Positions 15,006 to 22,527 of a stretch of 36,557 nucleotides of DNA are shown one piece after another. Each line of letters opens with the position of its first letter. Position 1 is the stretch's first letter. The translations under genes and the position numbers were made by a program. The stretch lies in contig JAQVCW010000034.1 in NCBI GenBank assembly GCA_028689585.1, positions 1 to 36,557 of the forward strand. Reading direction: 5' to 3'. The DNA is from Lachnospiraceae bacterium. Lineage in GTDB: Bacteria > Bacillota > Clostridia > Lachnospirales > Lachnospiraceae. Under the pieces are notes generated by a model. The model ran no database searches and was not told the DNA's origin. It saw nothing but the letters and a program-made list of their open reading frames with translations.

Positions 15006-15959
15006 TTATTCCAATACTAAATCCATCAATAACTGCAAAAATCTTTTATAATCTGCATTTGCACCAATTTCAATCACCGGAAGCTGTGTCCATGTATGAT
15101 GATGTCTGCTGTCAAGAACAGTCATGCCCAGTGTAAGTTTACTTTCAGTTTCAATTCCAACATGTCCCGTAATCGTATCAACTAATGTGGGATCAATTGC
15201 ATAACCCACCGCCATACAATCTATTACTGTGCAGTACGCTTCAAAACCACGTTTGTTTACAAAACGAATTGCCTGAAGCCAAAAAGCAGCTTCTTTTTTA
15301 GTGCTTCTTTTCAATTTTTCTATGTCAGAAGCGGTTAAATTAACATCAAAGTGCGTAGCCACATCAAGTCCAAAAGCAACCAATTTCACGCCTGATTCAT
15401 AAACGATCTTTGCCGCCTCCGGATCTACATATACGTTCCATTCACTTTGAGGCGAATCACCTGTTGCATTGGCATATGCATATCTGTTTAGACCAAATGC
15501 ACCAGATATTGCATAAATGCCGGCAATCATTGATTTGATTTCAGGCGCTTTTACCATCGCCATCGCAATATTCGACATTGGAGCAATTGATAGAATATAA
15601 ATCTCTCCCGGATTCTCTTTTACAATGTCAATAATCAAATCAATGGCATGCTTTTTATTCAACTCCATTACTGGTTCAGGCAAAAAGTTTTCAGCCTGTC
15701 CATCTTTTCCATGTGAAAATGGATCCTTTGGCGTTTTTCTTACTATTGGAGCTGCCATTCCCTTTCCAACAGGAATATCTGCCCTTCCAATCATCTCAAG
15801 AACTTTTCTTGCATTAGCAGAAGTGATATCCACAGGATAATTTCCATTCACTGTGGTTATTGCCTTCACATCCAGTTGCTTCGATTTACAAGCCATAACG
15901 ATTGCCATGGAATCATCCATTCCCGGATCACAATCCAGGATTATTTTTTTTACCGCCAT
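15006..15959 (-). CDS. Nucleoside hydrolase (inosine-uridine preferring family)
   Basis: A 317-residue enzyme of the IUNH family, which cleaves the N-glycosidic bond of ribonucleosides to ribose and base. The calcium-binding signature DCDPGMDDSM (Asp9, Asp11, Asp15, Asp16) is intact, as are the TTVNGN and SIAPMSNIA strands and the later Asp in VIDCMAVGYAID. The length is normal for the family and no signal peptide is seen, so it is cytoplasmic. The ATG at 15959 has CAGGAGAG upstream. It is the last enzyme of the sugar-type ABC operon, separated from the ADP-ribosylglycohydrolase gene by 334 bases that hold a degenerate ORF. Its real substrate could be any N-riboside. Confidence 0.94.
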   Translation of the reverse strand: MAVKKIILDCDPGMDDSMAIVMACKSKQLDVKAITTVNGNYPVDITSANARKVLEMIGRADIPVGKGMAAPIVRKTPKDPFSHGKDGQAENFLPEPVMELNKKHAIDLIIDIVKENPGEIYILSIAPMSNIAMAMVKAPEIKSMIAGIYAISGAFGLNRYAYANATGDSPQSEWNVYVDPEAAKIVYESGVKLVAFGLDVATHFDVNLTASDIEKLKRSTKKEAAFWLQAIRFVNKRGFEAYCTVIDCMAVGYAIDPTLVDTITGHVGIETESKLTLGMTVLDSRHHHTWTQLPVIEIGANADYKRFLQLLMDLVLE

Positions 15960-16293
15960 TTTTCTTCTCTCCTGTCCAGTCTTTTAAAAGACTTGTTAAA
16001 TTTATTTCAGCACCATTTTAATTATTTCTTTCTCCCTCTGTTTCATCCCTGCTTTACCTGTGTCTCAAGCCTCTTTCGCGTGATTTCGTATATCAGACAG
16101 AAGAGCCGTCTGCTTTCCATTATGTATGATTCGCACCATCCGAGTATGTCAATGACAGACTTCCACCTCAGCACGTTCCTGCTTATAGATTTCACGAATA
16201 ATAAAATACAAAGGTATTTCTGAAGCCAAATTGAGTGGCCCTAGCAGCAGATTAAGCCAACGAGATAGGTTGGTTCTGTGTACCTCACACCCT
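15960..16293 (-). pseudogene. 334-base gap with a degenerate coding remnant
   Basis: Directly after the ADP-ribosylglycohydrolase stop, a reverse-strand frame ending at 16149 reads VHRTNLSRWLNLLLGPLNLA and continues IPLYFIIREIYKQERAEVEVCH. The RxxLxxWL pattern and the closing VCH recall part of IS66-type transposases (before the usual HADET motif), but the match is short and from memory. After the stop, the same frame stays open for 26 more codons. The remaining ~120 bases hold only the palindrome at 15978-15993 and the leader of the next gene. Confidence 0.3.
15978..15993. promoter_or_regulatory. 16-bp perfect palindrome upstream of the nucleoside hydrolase gene
   Basis: AGTCTTTTAAAAGACT lies just before the ribosome binding site of the nucleoside hydrolase gene. 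It could be an operator or an mRNA hairpin. Its sequence differs from the LacI-type operators at 22387 and 22485. Confidence 0.35.
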
Positions 16294-18375
16294 TTATACA
16301 GTTTCAACAGTAAATCCATCTGCCAGCATTGTTCCCTGATCCACAAAGAAACCACAGCCTCCACATTTATAAGTTGAATCTCTCTTTTCAAGCAAGATCG
16401 TATCATCCACTGTAAGCCTGATATTATCCTCCCTGCATTCAAAGGATACTTTATAGGGCTTATTGGTTTTATAATGAAAAGCCTGCTGCATCAAAATGAT
16501 TCTTTGCCCATGTTTCATTACGAACAGCTCTGCTGTTCCATCCTTGAAACCGGCGCCATAATACTGTCTATGGCCTTTACACCTCAATACAAGTCCTGTT
16601 TCCGTATGCAGTCCAAAGTATAAAACCGATTCAACACGATAGTCCGTCCAGTCACTGGTTCCAATTGTTGCAAGCCCATTAAATTCAGGATGTGAAATAC
16701 AAAAAGTATGCACTAAATCCACAGAAAAATTTTTTGCAGAACTTGTCCACATCTGCAGTTCTCTTGGAAACAAATCCCAAATATTTTTCATCAATATACC
16801 GCTTTGTTCAAACTTGGTGGGAGTATTATTCCAGTCCATATCTAACAGATAAATACTTCCGGAAAATCGGGTTGCTGACGTAATCATAATGCCTGCGCGT
16901 ATAATTGTAGCTCCGTGTAAAAAGGGAATGTGCCATGATAAGTTCTGTTTCCCTGTTTTTAACTTCTGATAGTCAGAGCCTAACGTATTGAAAATTCCTT
17001 TCTTATCATAAACAATATATATTTTTGCCTGTAAATTTCCACTTTGCGGAACAAAAACAGTGCTGCTGATTGTCTGCCCCTCATACAGTGTAGGAGATGC
17101 TGTAGATAAATAATTTGTCTCCTCCGGGACAAATTCAACAAAAGTCGGTGTAGACACCGCAGCCTCTATTCCCTTTCCCAGACCATTACAATTAATGCAC
17201 AATCCATTTTTTCCATCTGATGAAGAAATATTTGCAAATAGCGGACTACTATTTGCATAAGGGCAAAGCATAAATCCCTGCCGGGCACCTGCATATGAAA
17301 ATGAGAAGCGTCTTTTATCCTCTGTTTTTCTGATACCCTGTAATTCTTTTGCCGCCTTTACAATTTTGTCGGCCTCATTCACCGCATCAGAAATAACAGC
17401 GCCGCCATCTGATGAGACTACCAATAGGCGATCCGCTACTTCAGAACGTAAATCACTGCCAGTTTCAATTCCCTCCAGCCCCAGCCTGATACCATTTAGC
17501 GCACCAACATTTCCTGCATTGCAGTCTGTATCCCATCCTGCCGAACTCGCAATCATTACCGATTTTTGAAAATCATTTCCTCCATGCAATAATGATGCGA
17601 TTACCATTGCATGGTTTGGCGCAACATGGCATGTCCCCGGATATAAATGATATCCGTACATTTGATTAAGCCATTCCCTGGTCACTCTCCAGTCATTACT
17701 TTTTGCACATTTATTTCTAACATCATCCACAATTCGGCTAAGACGTTGATCCTGTATATATTCCGCTGCTGCATCCAGTAATTTATTAATATCCTTTTCA
17801 AAAAAAGCCAGTGAATCCAATGCTGCCAAATGACGCGCAGCGGCTAATGCCATCCCATCGTGACTCACTGACGCTGCCTGATGTACCAGTTCTACTGCTT
17901 TTTGCGGATCTCCCGGGTAACACATTGCAAAAGCTTCTATAAATATTTGTGCCCCTATCTGCTCTGCAGCATCTCTTCCATTCTTTTCGATTGATCCACT
18001 AAATGGCGCTTCCACACCGTTTTTCAAATTCAAGTATGCCGTATGCTCTGTAGAACGGCCTAAGCCCCCCCACCAAAGAATAGTTTTATCCTCAATAATG
18101 TAATTCAGCCAGGTTTCTCCTATCTCCTTTGCCCGAATATCCTTTGCATAACCATAGTCTTCCATGGCCCGAAAAAAACCAAATGTACCAGAAATATCAT
18201 CGTCTGCCACGATTAATGGTACACCTGCCTGTTTGTGTACATAATAATTAATCTCACCAAAAGTACGCTGAATATCTTCATACTTCCATCCTTCAACTGG
18301 TCTTCCAAGATAAACACCAATTATTTTTCCTAAAACTCCGGCATATATCTTCTCTCCAAGCATGTTCCAATCCAT
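16294..18375 (-). CDS. ADP-ribosylglycohydrolase family protein with C-terminal beta domain
   Basis: A 693-residue two-part protein. Residues 1-340 are an ADP-ribosylglycohydrolase (ARH) fold. The N-terminus GVLGKIIGVYLGRPVEGW resembles the family start, the first metal site is ADDDISGTF (Asp58-Asp60), HVAPNHAMV lies mid-domain, and the second metal site is AGWDTDCNAGNVGAL (Asp282, Asp284). Such enzymes cleave ADP-ribose or related ribosyl bonds using two Mg ions. Residues ~350-693 are beta-rich and resemble a carbohydrate-binding or LamG/concanavalin-like module, ending FFVDQGTMLADGFTVETV. No signal peptide is present, so it should act in the cytoplasm on an imported substrate. It is roughly twice the length of a single-domain ARH. 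Confidence 0.88.
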   Translation of the reverse strand: MDWNMLGEKIYAGVLGKIIGVYLGRPVEGWKYEDIQRTFGEINYYVHKQAGVPLIVADDDISGTFGFFRAMEDYGYAKDIRAKEIGETWLNYIIEDKTILWWGGLGRSTEHTAYLNLKNGVEAPFSGSIEKNGRDAAEQIGAQIFIEAFAMCYPGDPQKAVELVHQAASVSHDGMALAAARHLAALDSLAFFEKDINKLLDAAAEYIQDQRLSRIVDDVRNKCAKSNDWRVTREWLNQMYGYHLYPGTCHVAPNHAMVIASLLHGGNDFQKSVMIASSAGWDTDCNAGNVGALNGIRLGLEGIETGSDLRSEVADRLLVVSSDGGAVISDAVNEADKIVKAAKELQGIRKTEDKRRFSFSYAGARQGFMLCPYANSSPLFANISSSDGKNGLCINCNGLGKGIEAAVSTPTFVEFVPEETNYLSTASPTLYEGQTISSTVFVPQSGNLQAKIYIVYDKKGIFNTLGSDYQKLKTGKQNLSWHIPFLHGATIIRAGIMITSATRFSGSIYLLDMDWNNTPTKFEQSGILMKNIWDLFPRELQMWTSSAKNFSVDLVHTFCISHPEFNGLATIGTSDWTDYRVESVLYFGLHTETGLVLRCKGHRQYYGAGFKDGTAELFVMKHGQRIILMQQAFHYKTNKPYKVSFECREDNIRLTVDDTILLEKRDSTYKCGGCGFFVDQGTMLADGFTVETV

Positions 18376-18387
18376 ATTTTTCTCCTT

Positions 18388-19158
18388 TCATTCTTCTATG
18401 GGAAATGCCCTGATATTTTTATTGCCAATATATTTTTTTACATATGTATCAAGCTCTTTGTGTTCACCATTCAAATACTCCTGATACACCGCCAGCAGTT
18501 CAGGTCTTTTCTGTTCAACAAGCTCCATAACTCTCTCCTCCTGTATCGTGCCAGGTTCTGCATACAGCTTATCCACATAAATCGTAATTTCTGGATTTAG
18601 TTTCTCCCTGATCTCTTCTACATCGGCAATTCCAGGTAAAATCGGGGCAAATGTTGCACATACAGAAATACCGTCCGCATATAGCTGATTCGCAACAGCA
18701 ATCCCCATGTGTTCCTTCTTTTTTTGAAGCTGATCCATCTGATCCAATCTGCATAATTCCGTAATTACAGCCAGCCGCTTCATCTGAACAAACAGATCCA
18801 GATCACGTAAAACAATTTTTGATCTTGCACTGGTACAGATAGTTACAGGTATATTGTATTTTGCCAGTACTTTCAAGCACTCCCTTGTAAGACCATACTG
18901 TGGTTCCACCTCTTCCATATACGGATCACAATAACTGCCAATATATACTCGTTCTTTCTTCTCTCCCATGCTAAGGCAATATTCCTCAAGCCTCTCTGCA
19001 ATATTAAGCCTAACTTCAATTTTCCCTTCCCAGCCCTTGATGCTCAGCCAGTAACAAAATGGACAGCCCGCCGAACAGCCATAATAGGGATTAATGTATG
19101 GTTGTCCATATTCGTTAATTTCAATTGCATTTTTTACATTCGTTTCTTCTATTTTCAT
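18388..19158 (-). CDS. Radical SAM protein resembling spore photoproduct lyase
   Basis: A 256-residue protein whose [4Fe-4S]/S-adenosylmethionine motif is CSAGCPFC (Cys28, Cys32, Cys35) inside INPYYGCSAGCPFCY. That setting matches the SplB-like subgroup of radical SAM proteins (compare INPYRGCSHGC in the Rv2578c type). YIGSYCDPYMEEVE and TICTSARSKIVLRDLDL continue the partial TIM barrel as in that group. The protein is shorter than spore photoproduct lyase and its reaction cannot be inferred. It sits 20 bases after the second permease gene and 12 bases before the ARH gene, so it belongs to the same operon and probably modifies the imported compound or the ARH/IUNH substrate. Confidence 0.85.
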   Translation of the reverse strand: MKIEETNVKNAIEINEYGQPYINPYYGCSAGCPFCYWLSIKGWEGKIEVRLNIAERLEEYCLSMGEKKERVYIGSYCDPYMEEVEPQYGLTRECLKVLAKYNIPVTICTSARSKIVLRDLDLFVQMKRLAVITELCRLDQMDQLQKKKEHMGIAVANQLYADGISVCATFAPILPGIADVEEIREKLNPEITIYVDKLYAEPGTIQEERVMELVEQKRPELLAVYQEYLNGEHKELDTYVKKYIGNKNIRAFPIEE

Positions 19159-19178
19159 ATTCGCCTCATTATCTTAAT

Positions 19179-20012
19179 TTATTCTTTTATTGATCCTGCT
19201 ACCATACCGCCTGCTATTTGTTTCTGGAAAAATATAAAAAATAACAGCGTAGGTAAAAGCGCAATTACCGCTGCTGCAAGAATCACTCCATAGGAAGATC
19301 CTTGTGTAGAATTCAATTGTGCCAGGCCAACCTGAACGGTAAACATTTCGGTCCTTGTTGCCATCAGCTTCGGCCATATATATTGATTCCATATCTGTAC
19401 AAAACCATTAATAGCCGCTGCTGAAAGAACCGGTTTCGATAAAGGCATTACGATTGTGCAGAAAAATCTAAAATCACTGCAGCCATCTATGACAGCCGCT
19501 TCATGCAAAGACTTTGGCAATGTCAGAAAATACTGCCGGATAATAAACACCGATGTTCCTGAGCCAATAAACATTATGATAGAACCGGCGTATGTATTTA
19601 CCATATGCATTTTGGAAACTGTCTCATAATTTGTCAATAACGTGGCCTCGCCAGGTATCAGCATAGTGCAGATCGTCAAATAAAAGAAAAGCTTTTTAAA
19701 CGGAAATTCATAAAAAGAAAATCCAAATGCCGCTAAAGCAGCCACCAGCAGTCTAAGAGCACAGGCCATTACCGTTATTAAAAGTGAGTTAAACACCTGT
19801 CTGATTATATTTGTACTCTCTAATACCTCTTTATAATTTTTTAGAGTAAAGCTTTTGGGTATTATCCTTGGATTCAATCCAACAATATCTGTTGCTTTCA
19901 TGAAAGAAGCGCTGACAGAATAGATAATTGGGAATGCAATAATTAATCCGACAAAGATAAAGAATATCTGAAAAATAATGCTTTTTATTTTTTTATTCTT
20001 TAGTCTTCTCAT
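19179..20012 (-). CDS. Carbohydrate-type ABC transporter permease (MalG/UgpE family)
   Basis: A 277-residue inner-membrane permease with six predicted helices and the EAA loop HEAAVIDGCSDFRFFCTIVMPLSKP that contacts the ATPase. I place the start at 20012, where ATG overlaps the TGA of the preceding permease (ATGA), in preference to the in-frame ATG at 20039 inside that gene. With its partner it forms the translocation path for a sugar-like substrate. No ATPase gene is in the operon, so it probably borrows a shared MsmX-type ATPase encoded elsewhere. Confidence 0.93.
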   Translation of the reverse strand: MRRLKNKKIKSIIFQIFFIFVGLIIAFPIIYSVSASFMKATDIVGLNPRIIPKSFTLKNYKEVLESTNIIRQVFNSLLITVMACALRLLVAALAAFGFSFYEFPFKKLFFYLTICTMLIPGEATLLTNYETVSKMHMVNTYAGSIIMFIGSGTSVFIIRQYFLTLPKSLHEAAVIDGCSDFRFFCTIVMPLSKPVLSAAAINGFVQIWNQYIWPKLMATRTEMFTVQVGLAQLNSTQGSSYGVILAAAVIALLPTLLFFIFFQKQIAGGMVAGSIKE

Positions 20013-20869
20013 GAATATTTCACGCCCTTTCTTTCCCATACAAACGCAATCAATACAGCAATGAAACCAATGATAAAAGCAATTACCGCCGCTGCATATG
20101 ACAGGCCATAATTAAAGATATAGAATCCCTTCTTATACATATAATAAATCATGGTATTGGTCGCACCAGAAGGACCGCCGTTTGTCAAAATAATAACCGG
20201 TCCGGACATCATCAGTGCTGCACCCATATCCACACAAAACAGATAAAACACCGTCGGCGATATCAGCGGAGCAATAATACTCTTTACCTTTTGCAGTATA
20301 CCTGCCCCATCAATTTCCGCTGCTTCCAGAAGTTCAGCAGGTACGCCTCGAACTGCAGATAACATAAATAAGTAATTCATACCAATATCCAGCCATATGC
20401 CGATAAACATCAGCGCAATCAATGTCACATTTTTATCTGTAAACCATTGTACATTTAGGTGAAAGACATGATTAATCAATCCTAAATTTCCGTTCAGCAA
20501 GATGGAGAACACAACACAGGCTACGGAAACAGATACTGCCATCGGTACAGCATAAAGCAGTTCGTATACTACCGACATTTTCCTCTTCCTGGAAGAAAAA
20601 AGCGCAAGAATAAGCGATATCAGCAGAGTACACGGCACTACCACAAGTGCATATGTAAAGGTCACTTTAATTGAATTGATAAACTCCGGATCCGAAAATA
20701 ATTTTATATAATTCTCTAATCCAATAAATTTAACCGGGCGATTCTGCGCATTTACTAAATATAAACTTTTTATCATTGTCTTGATTGCCGGATAATATAT
20801 AAATGTAATTAAACACAGCATCGACAATAGAATATAAATATATGGATTAATCTTTATCTTCTTTTTCAT
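20009..20869 (-). CDS. Carbohydrate-type ABC transporter permease (MalF/UgpA family)
   Basis: A 286-residue permease with six helices and the EAA loop LEAAEIDGAGILQKVKSIIAPLISP. The N-terminus MKKKIKINPYIYILLSMLCL is the usual first helix. It is the first permease of the pair, following the binding-protein gene after a 115-base gap that contains a hairpin (20895-20930). The start has AGGTCC, a poor ribosome binding site, which may help keep permease levels below those of the binding protein. Confidence 0.93.
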   Translation of the reverse strand: MKKKIKINPYIYILLSMLCLITFIYYPAIKTMIKSLYLVNAQNRPVKFIGLENYIKLFSDPEFINSIKVTFTYALVVVPCTLLISLILALFSSRKRKMSVVYELLYAVPMAVSVSVACVVFSILLNGNLGLINHVFHLNVQWFTDKNVTLIALMFIGIWLDIGMNYLFMLSAVRGVPAELLEAAEIDGAGILQKVKSIIAPLISPTVFYLFCVDMGAALMMSGPVIILTNGGPSGATNTMIYYMYKKGFYIFNYGLSYAAAVIAFIIGFIAVLIAFVWERKGVKYS

Positions 20870-20894
20870 ATAGGACCTCTTATCTTATTGCGAA

Positions 20895-20930
20895 AAATGC
20901 ACAGCCACTTTCTAACATGACTGTGCATTT
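20895..20930 (-). terminator. Intercistronic hairpin after the binding-protein gene
   Basis: A perfect 10-bp stem AAATGCACAG / CTGTGCATTT with a 16-base loop is followed on the reverse strand by TTTTTC. It is well placed to act as a partial terminator or 3' mRNA stabiliser, giving excess binding protein over permease, as is common in sugar ABC operons. Confidence 0.7.
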
Positions 20931-20984
20931 ACTGTTACGATTGGCATCCGCTCTGCAAAAATCCAATGCCCCCATCCACTCGTT

Positions 20985-22361
20985 TTATTCTATAGGATTA
21001 GCCGTATTATATTCATCTAATGCAGCGTTGCATTTTTCCGCCATGTTCTGCACACACTCTTCTGCAGTCATTTCGCCCTTTGCCCAGCTTTGACAGGTTT
21101 CTAAGAAAATACTCTGGAACTCCTGCTGTGTAGGTGCTAACTGCTCTTGAATCCTTGGGTCCGAATTCATTAGTGCATCAAATGGAACTTTATAATTCGG
21201 ATTTTCCTCCAGCCACTTATGATATTCTTCATTTTCAAGTGTTTTGGAATTAACCGGAATATATTTTGTCTTCATACAAAATTTTGTTTGGGTGTCCCCA
21301 GATGTCCACCACTTCATAAACTCCCATGCAGCCTGAACCCTGGTATCGTCATCCTTATTAATTATATACATGGATGTGCCTCCCGGGCAGACACCGCCGA
21401 TATCGCTCTCTTTTACTTTCGGCAATTCACATACACCAACTTCAAAACCATTTTCTGCGGCACCTTCTTCGATAGAAGTCATTGCCCAGTTTCCGCCTAT
21501 AAACATTGCACTCAACCCGCTGATAAATTCATTTTTAGGCTGATCACCTTCGTCTATGCTTTGAACAGCATCGGTATCAAGAACCTTTTGCCATTCATTC
21601 AAAAGGTTGAGCATCGTGCCATCTGTATCAAAAGTTACCTTTGTCATACGTCCGGTTCTTCCCGCTTCATTATCGCCTAAGTAGAACACATCCCCCTGAT
21701 CGGCAATCCAGTTATTGAAGTAGCAGTTTTGCATGCCAAGAGTTATTGCATACTGTTTTACGGTCTCTCCATCTTTAACTAAAAGCTTTTCTGCCGCTTC
21801 TGCCATCTCAGCAATTGTCGTCGGCGGGCTGCTCGGATCCAGTCCTGCTGCTTCAAATGCTGTCTTATTGTAATACATGATTGTTGCATCACCGTGAAAT
21901 GGAAGGCTGTATTGTGTTCCCATATAATTATACGCACTTCTCAAAGAGGGTAAAATATCATCTGAATTGAATTCAGAATCATTTGCCATAAGATCATCCA
22001 GCGGCTGTATACAATCTACAGTGCTGGCATACTCCACGTCTCCCGCATATAAAGTGGCTAAATCAGGCATGTTGGCCATATCGTTAGCATACAGCAATGT
22101 TTTAAATGTGGAAACAATGCTGTCATCCTGACGAACAGATGTAACCTTAATACCTTTTTGTGCACCAACAGTCTCATTAAATTCATCGATCAGCCCATCT
22201 ACTGTTTCTCCATTCGCCCCCCCTCTATTATGCCAAAGAACTAGTTCAATTGCATCATCACTTTTTGTTTTCGCAGTACTGATTTCAGTCAACGAAGCAC
22301 ACTGTGCTGCAGTTCCAAATAACATAGAAACTGCTAATGTCATTACTAATGTCTTTTTCAT
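20985..22361 (-). CDS. Extracellular solute-binding protein, UgpB-like
   Basis: A 458-residue family 1 solute-binding protein. The signal peptide MKKTLVMTLAVSMLFGTAAQ is present, but the Cys that follows lies in AAQCAS, which is not a good lipobox, so lipoprotein anchoring is uncertain. The mature part shows the family features LVLWHNRGG, PDLATLYAGDVEY, YNKTAFEAAGLDP and the long LPKVKESDIGGVCPGGTSMYI stretch of UgpB-type proteins. It binds the substrate outside the membrane and delivers it to the two permeases. I chose the ATG at 22361 (GGAGC nine bases upstream) over a GTG at 22370 that is too close to that site. Two LacI-type operators lie upstream. Confidence 0.92.
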   Translation of the reverse strand: MKKTLVMTLAVSMLFGTAAQCASLTEISTAKTKSDDAIELVLWHNRGGANGETVDGLIDEFNETVGAQKGIKVTSVRQDDSIVSTFKTLLYANDMANMPDLATLYAGDVEYASTVDCIQPLDDLMANDSEFNSDDILPSLRSAYNYMGTQYSLPFHGDATIMYYNKTAFEAAGLDPSSPPTTIAEMAEAAEKLLVKDGETVKQYAITLGMQNCYFNNWIADQGDVFYLGDNEAGRTGRMTKVTFDTDGTMLNLLNEWQKVLDTDAVQSIDEGDQPKNEFISGLSAMFIGGNWAMTSIEEGAAENGFEVGVCELPKVKESDIGGVCPGGTSMYIINKDDDTRVQAAWEFMKWWTSGDTQTKFCMKTKYIPVNSKTLENEEYHKWLEENPNYKVPFDALMNSDPRIQEQLAPTQQEFQSIFLETCQSWAKGEMTAEECVQNMAEKCNAALDEYNTANPIE

Positions 22362-22386
22362 ACCTTTCACGCTCCTTTTTTTATTT

Positions 22387-22402
22387 GCTAAAGCGCTTTA
22401 GC
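22387..22402. promoter_or_regulatory. LacI-type operator 1
   Basis: GCTAAAGCGCTTTAGC is a perfect 16-bp palindrome with the central CG pair typical of LacI/GalR operators. It lies 26 bases before the binding-protein start codon and downstream of the likely promoter, so binding should block transcription. Confidence 0.85.
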
Positions 22403-22484
22403 ACTTTTATAAAAAATTATTGCCAATGATACTTTTCCATTTGGCAACAATTTGTTTTTTATCAGATTGACTGATGGATTAGTT

Positions 22485-22500
22485 GTTAAAGCGCTTTACC
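22485..22500. promoter_or_regulatory. LacI-type operator 2
   Basis: GTTAAAGCGCTTTACC shares the 12-bp core TAAAGCGCTTTA with operator 1, and the centres are exactly 98 bp apart (about nine helical turns). It lies just after the LacI stop codon. The pair suggests repression by DNA looping. An additional inverted repeat TTGCCAA / TTGGCAA lies between them at about 22421-22446. Confidence 0.85.
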
Positions 22501-22527
22501 TATAAGCATAGTATATAATCACATTCC

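Noticed and set aside
14864-15136. 90-codon plus-strand frame
   Set aside because: It runs antisense into the nucleoside hydrolase gene and lacks a convincing start.
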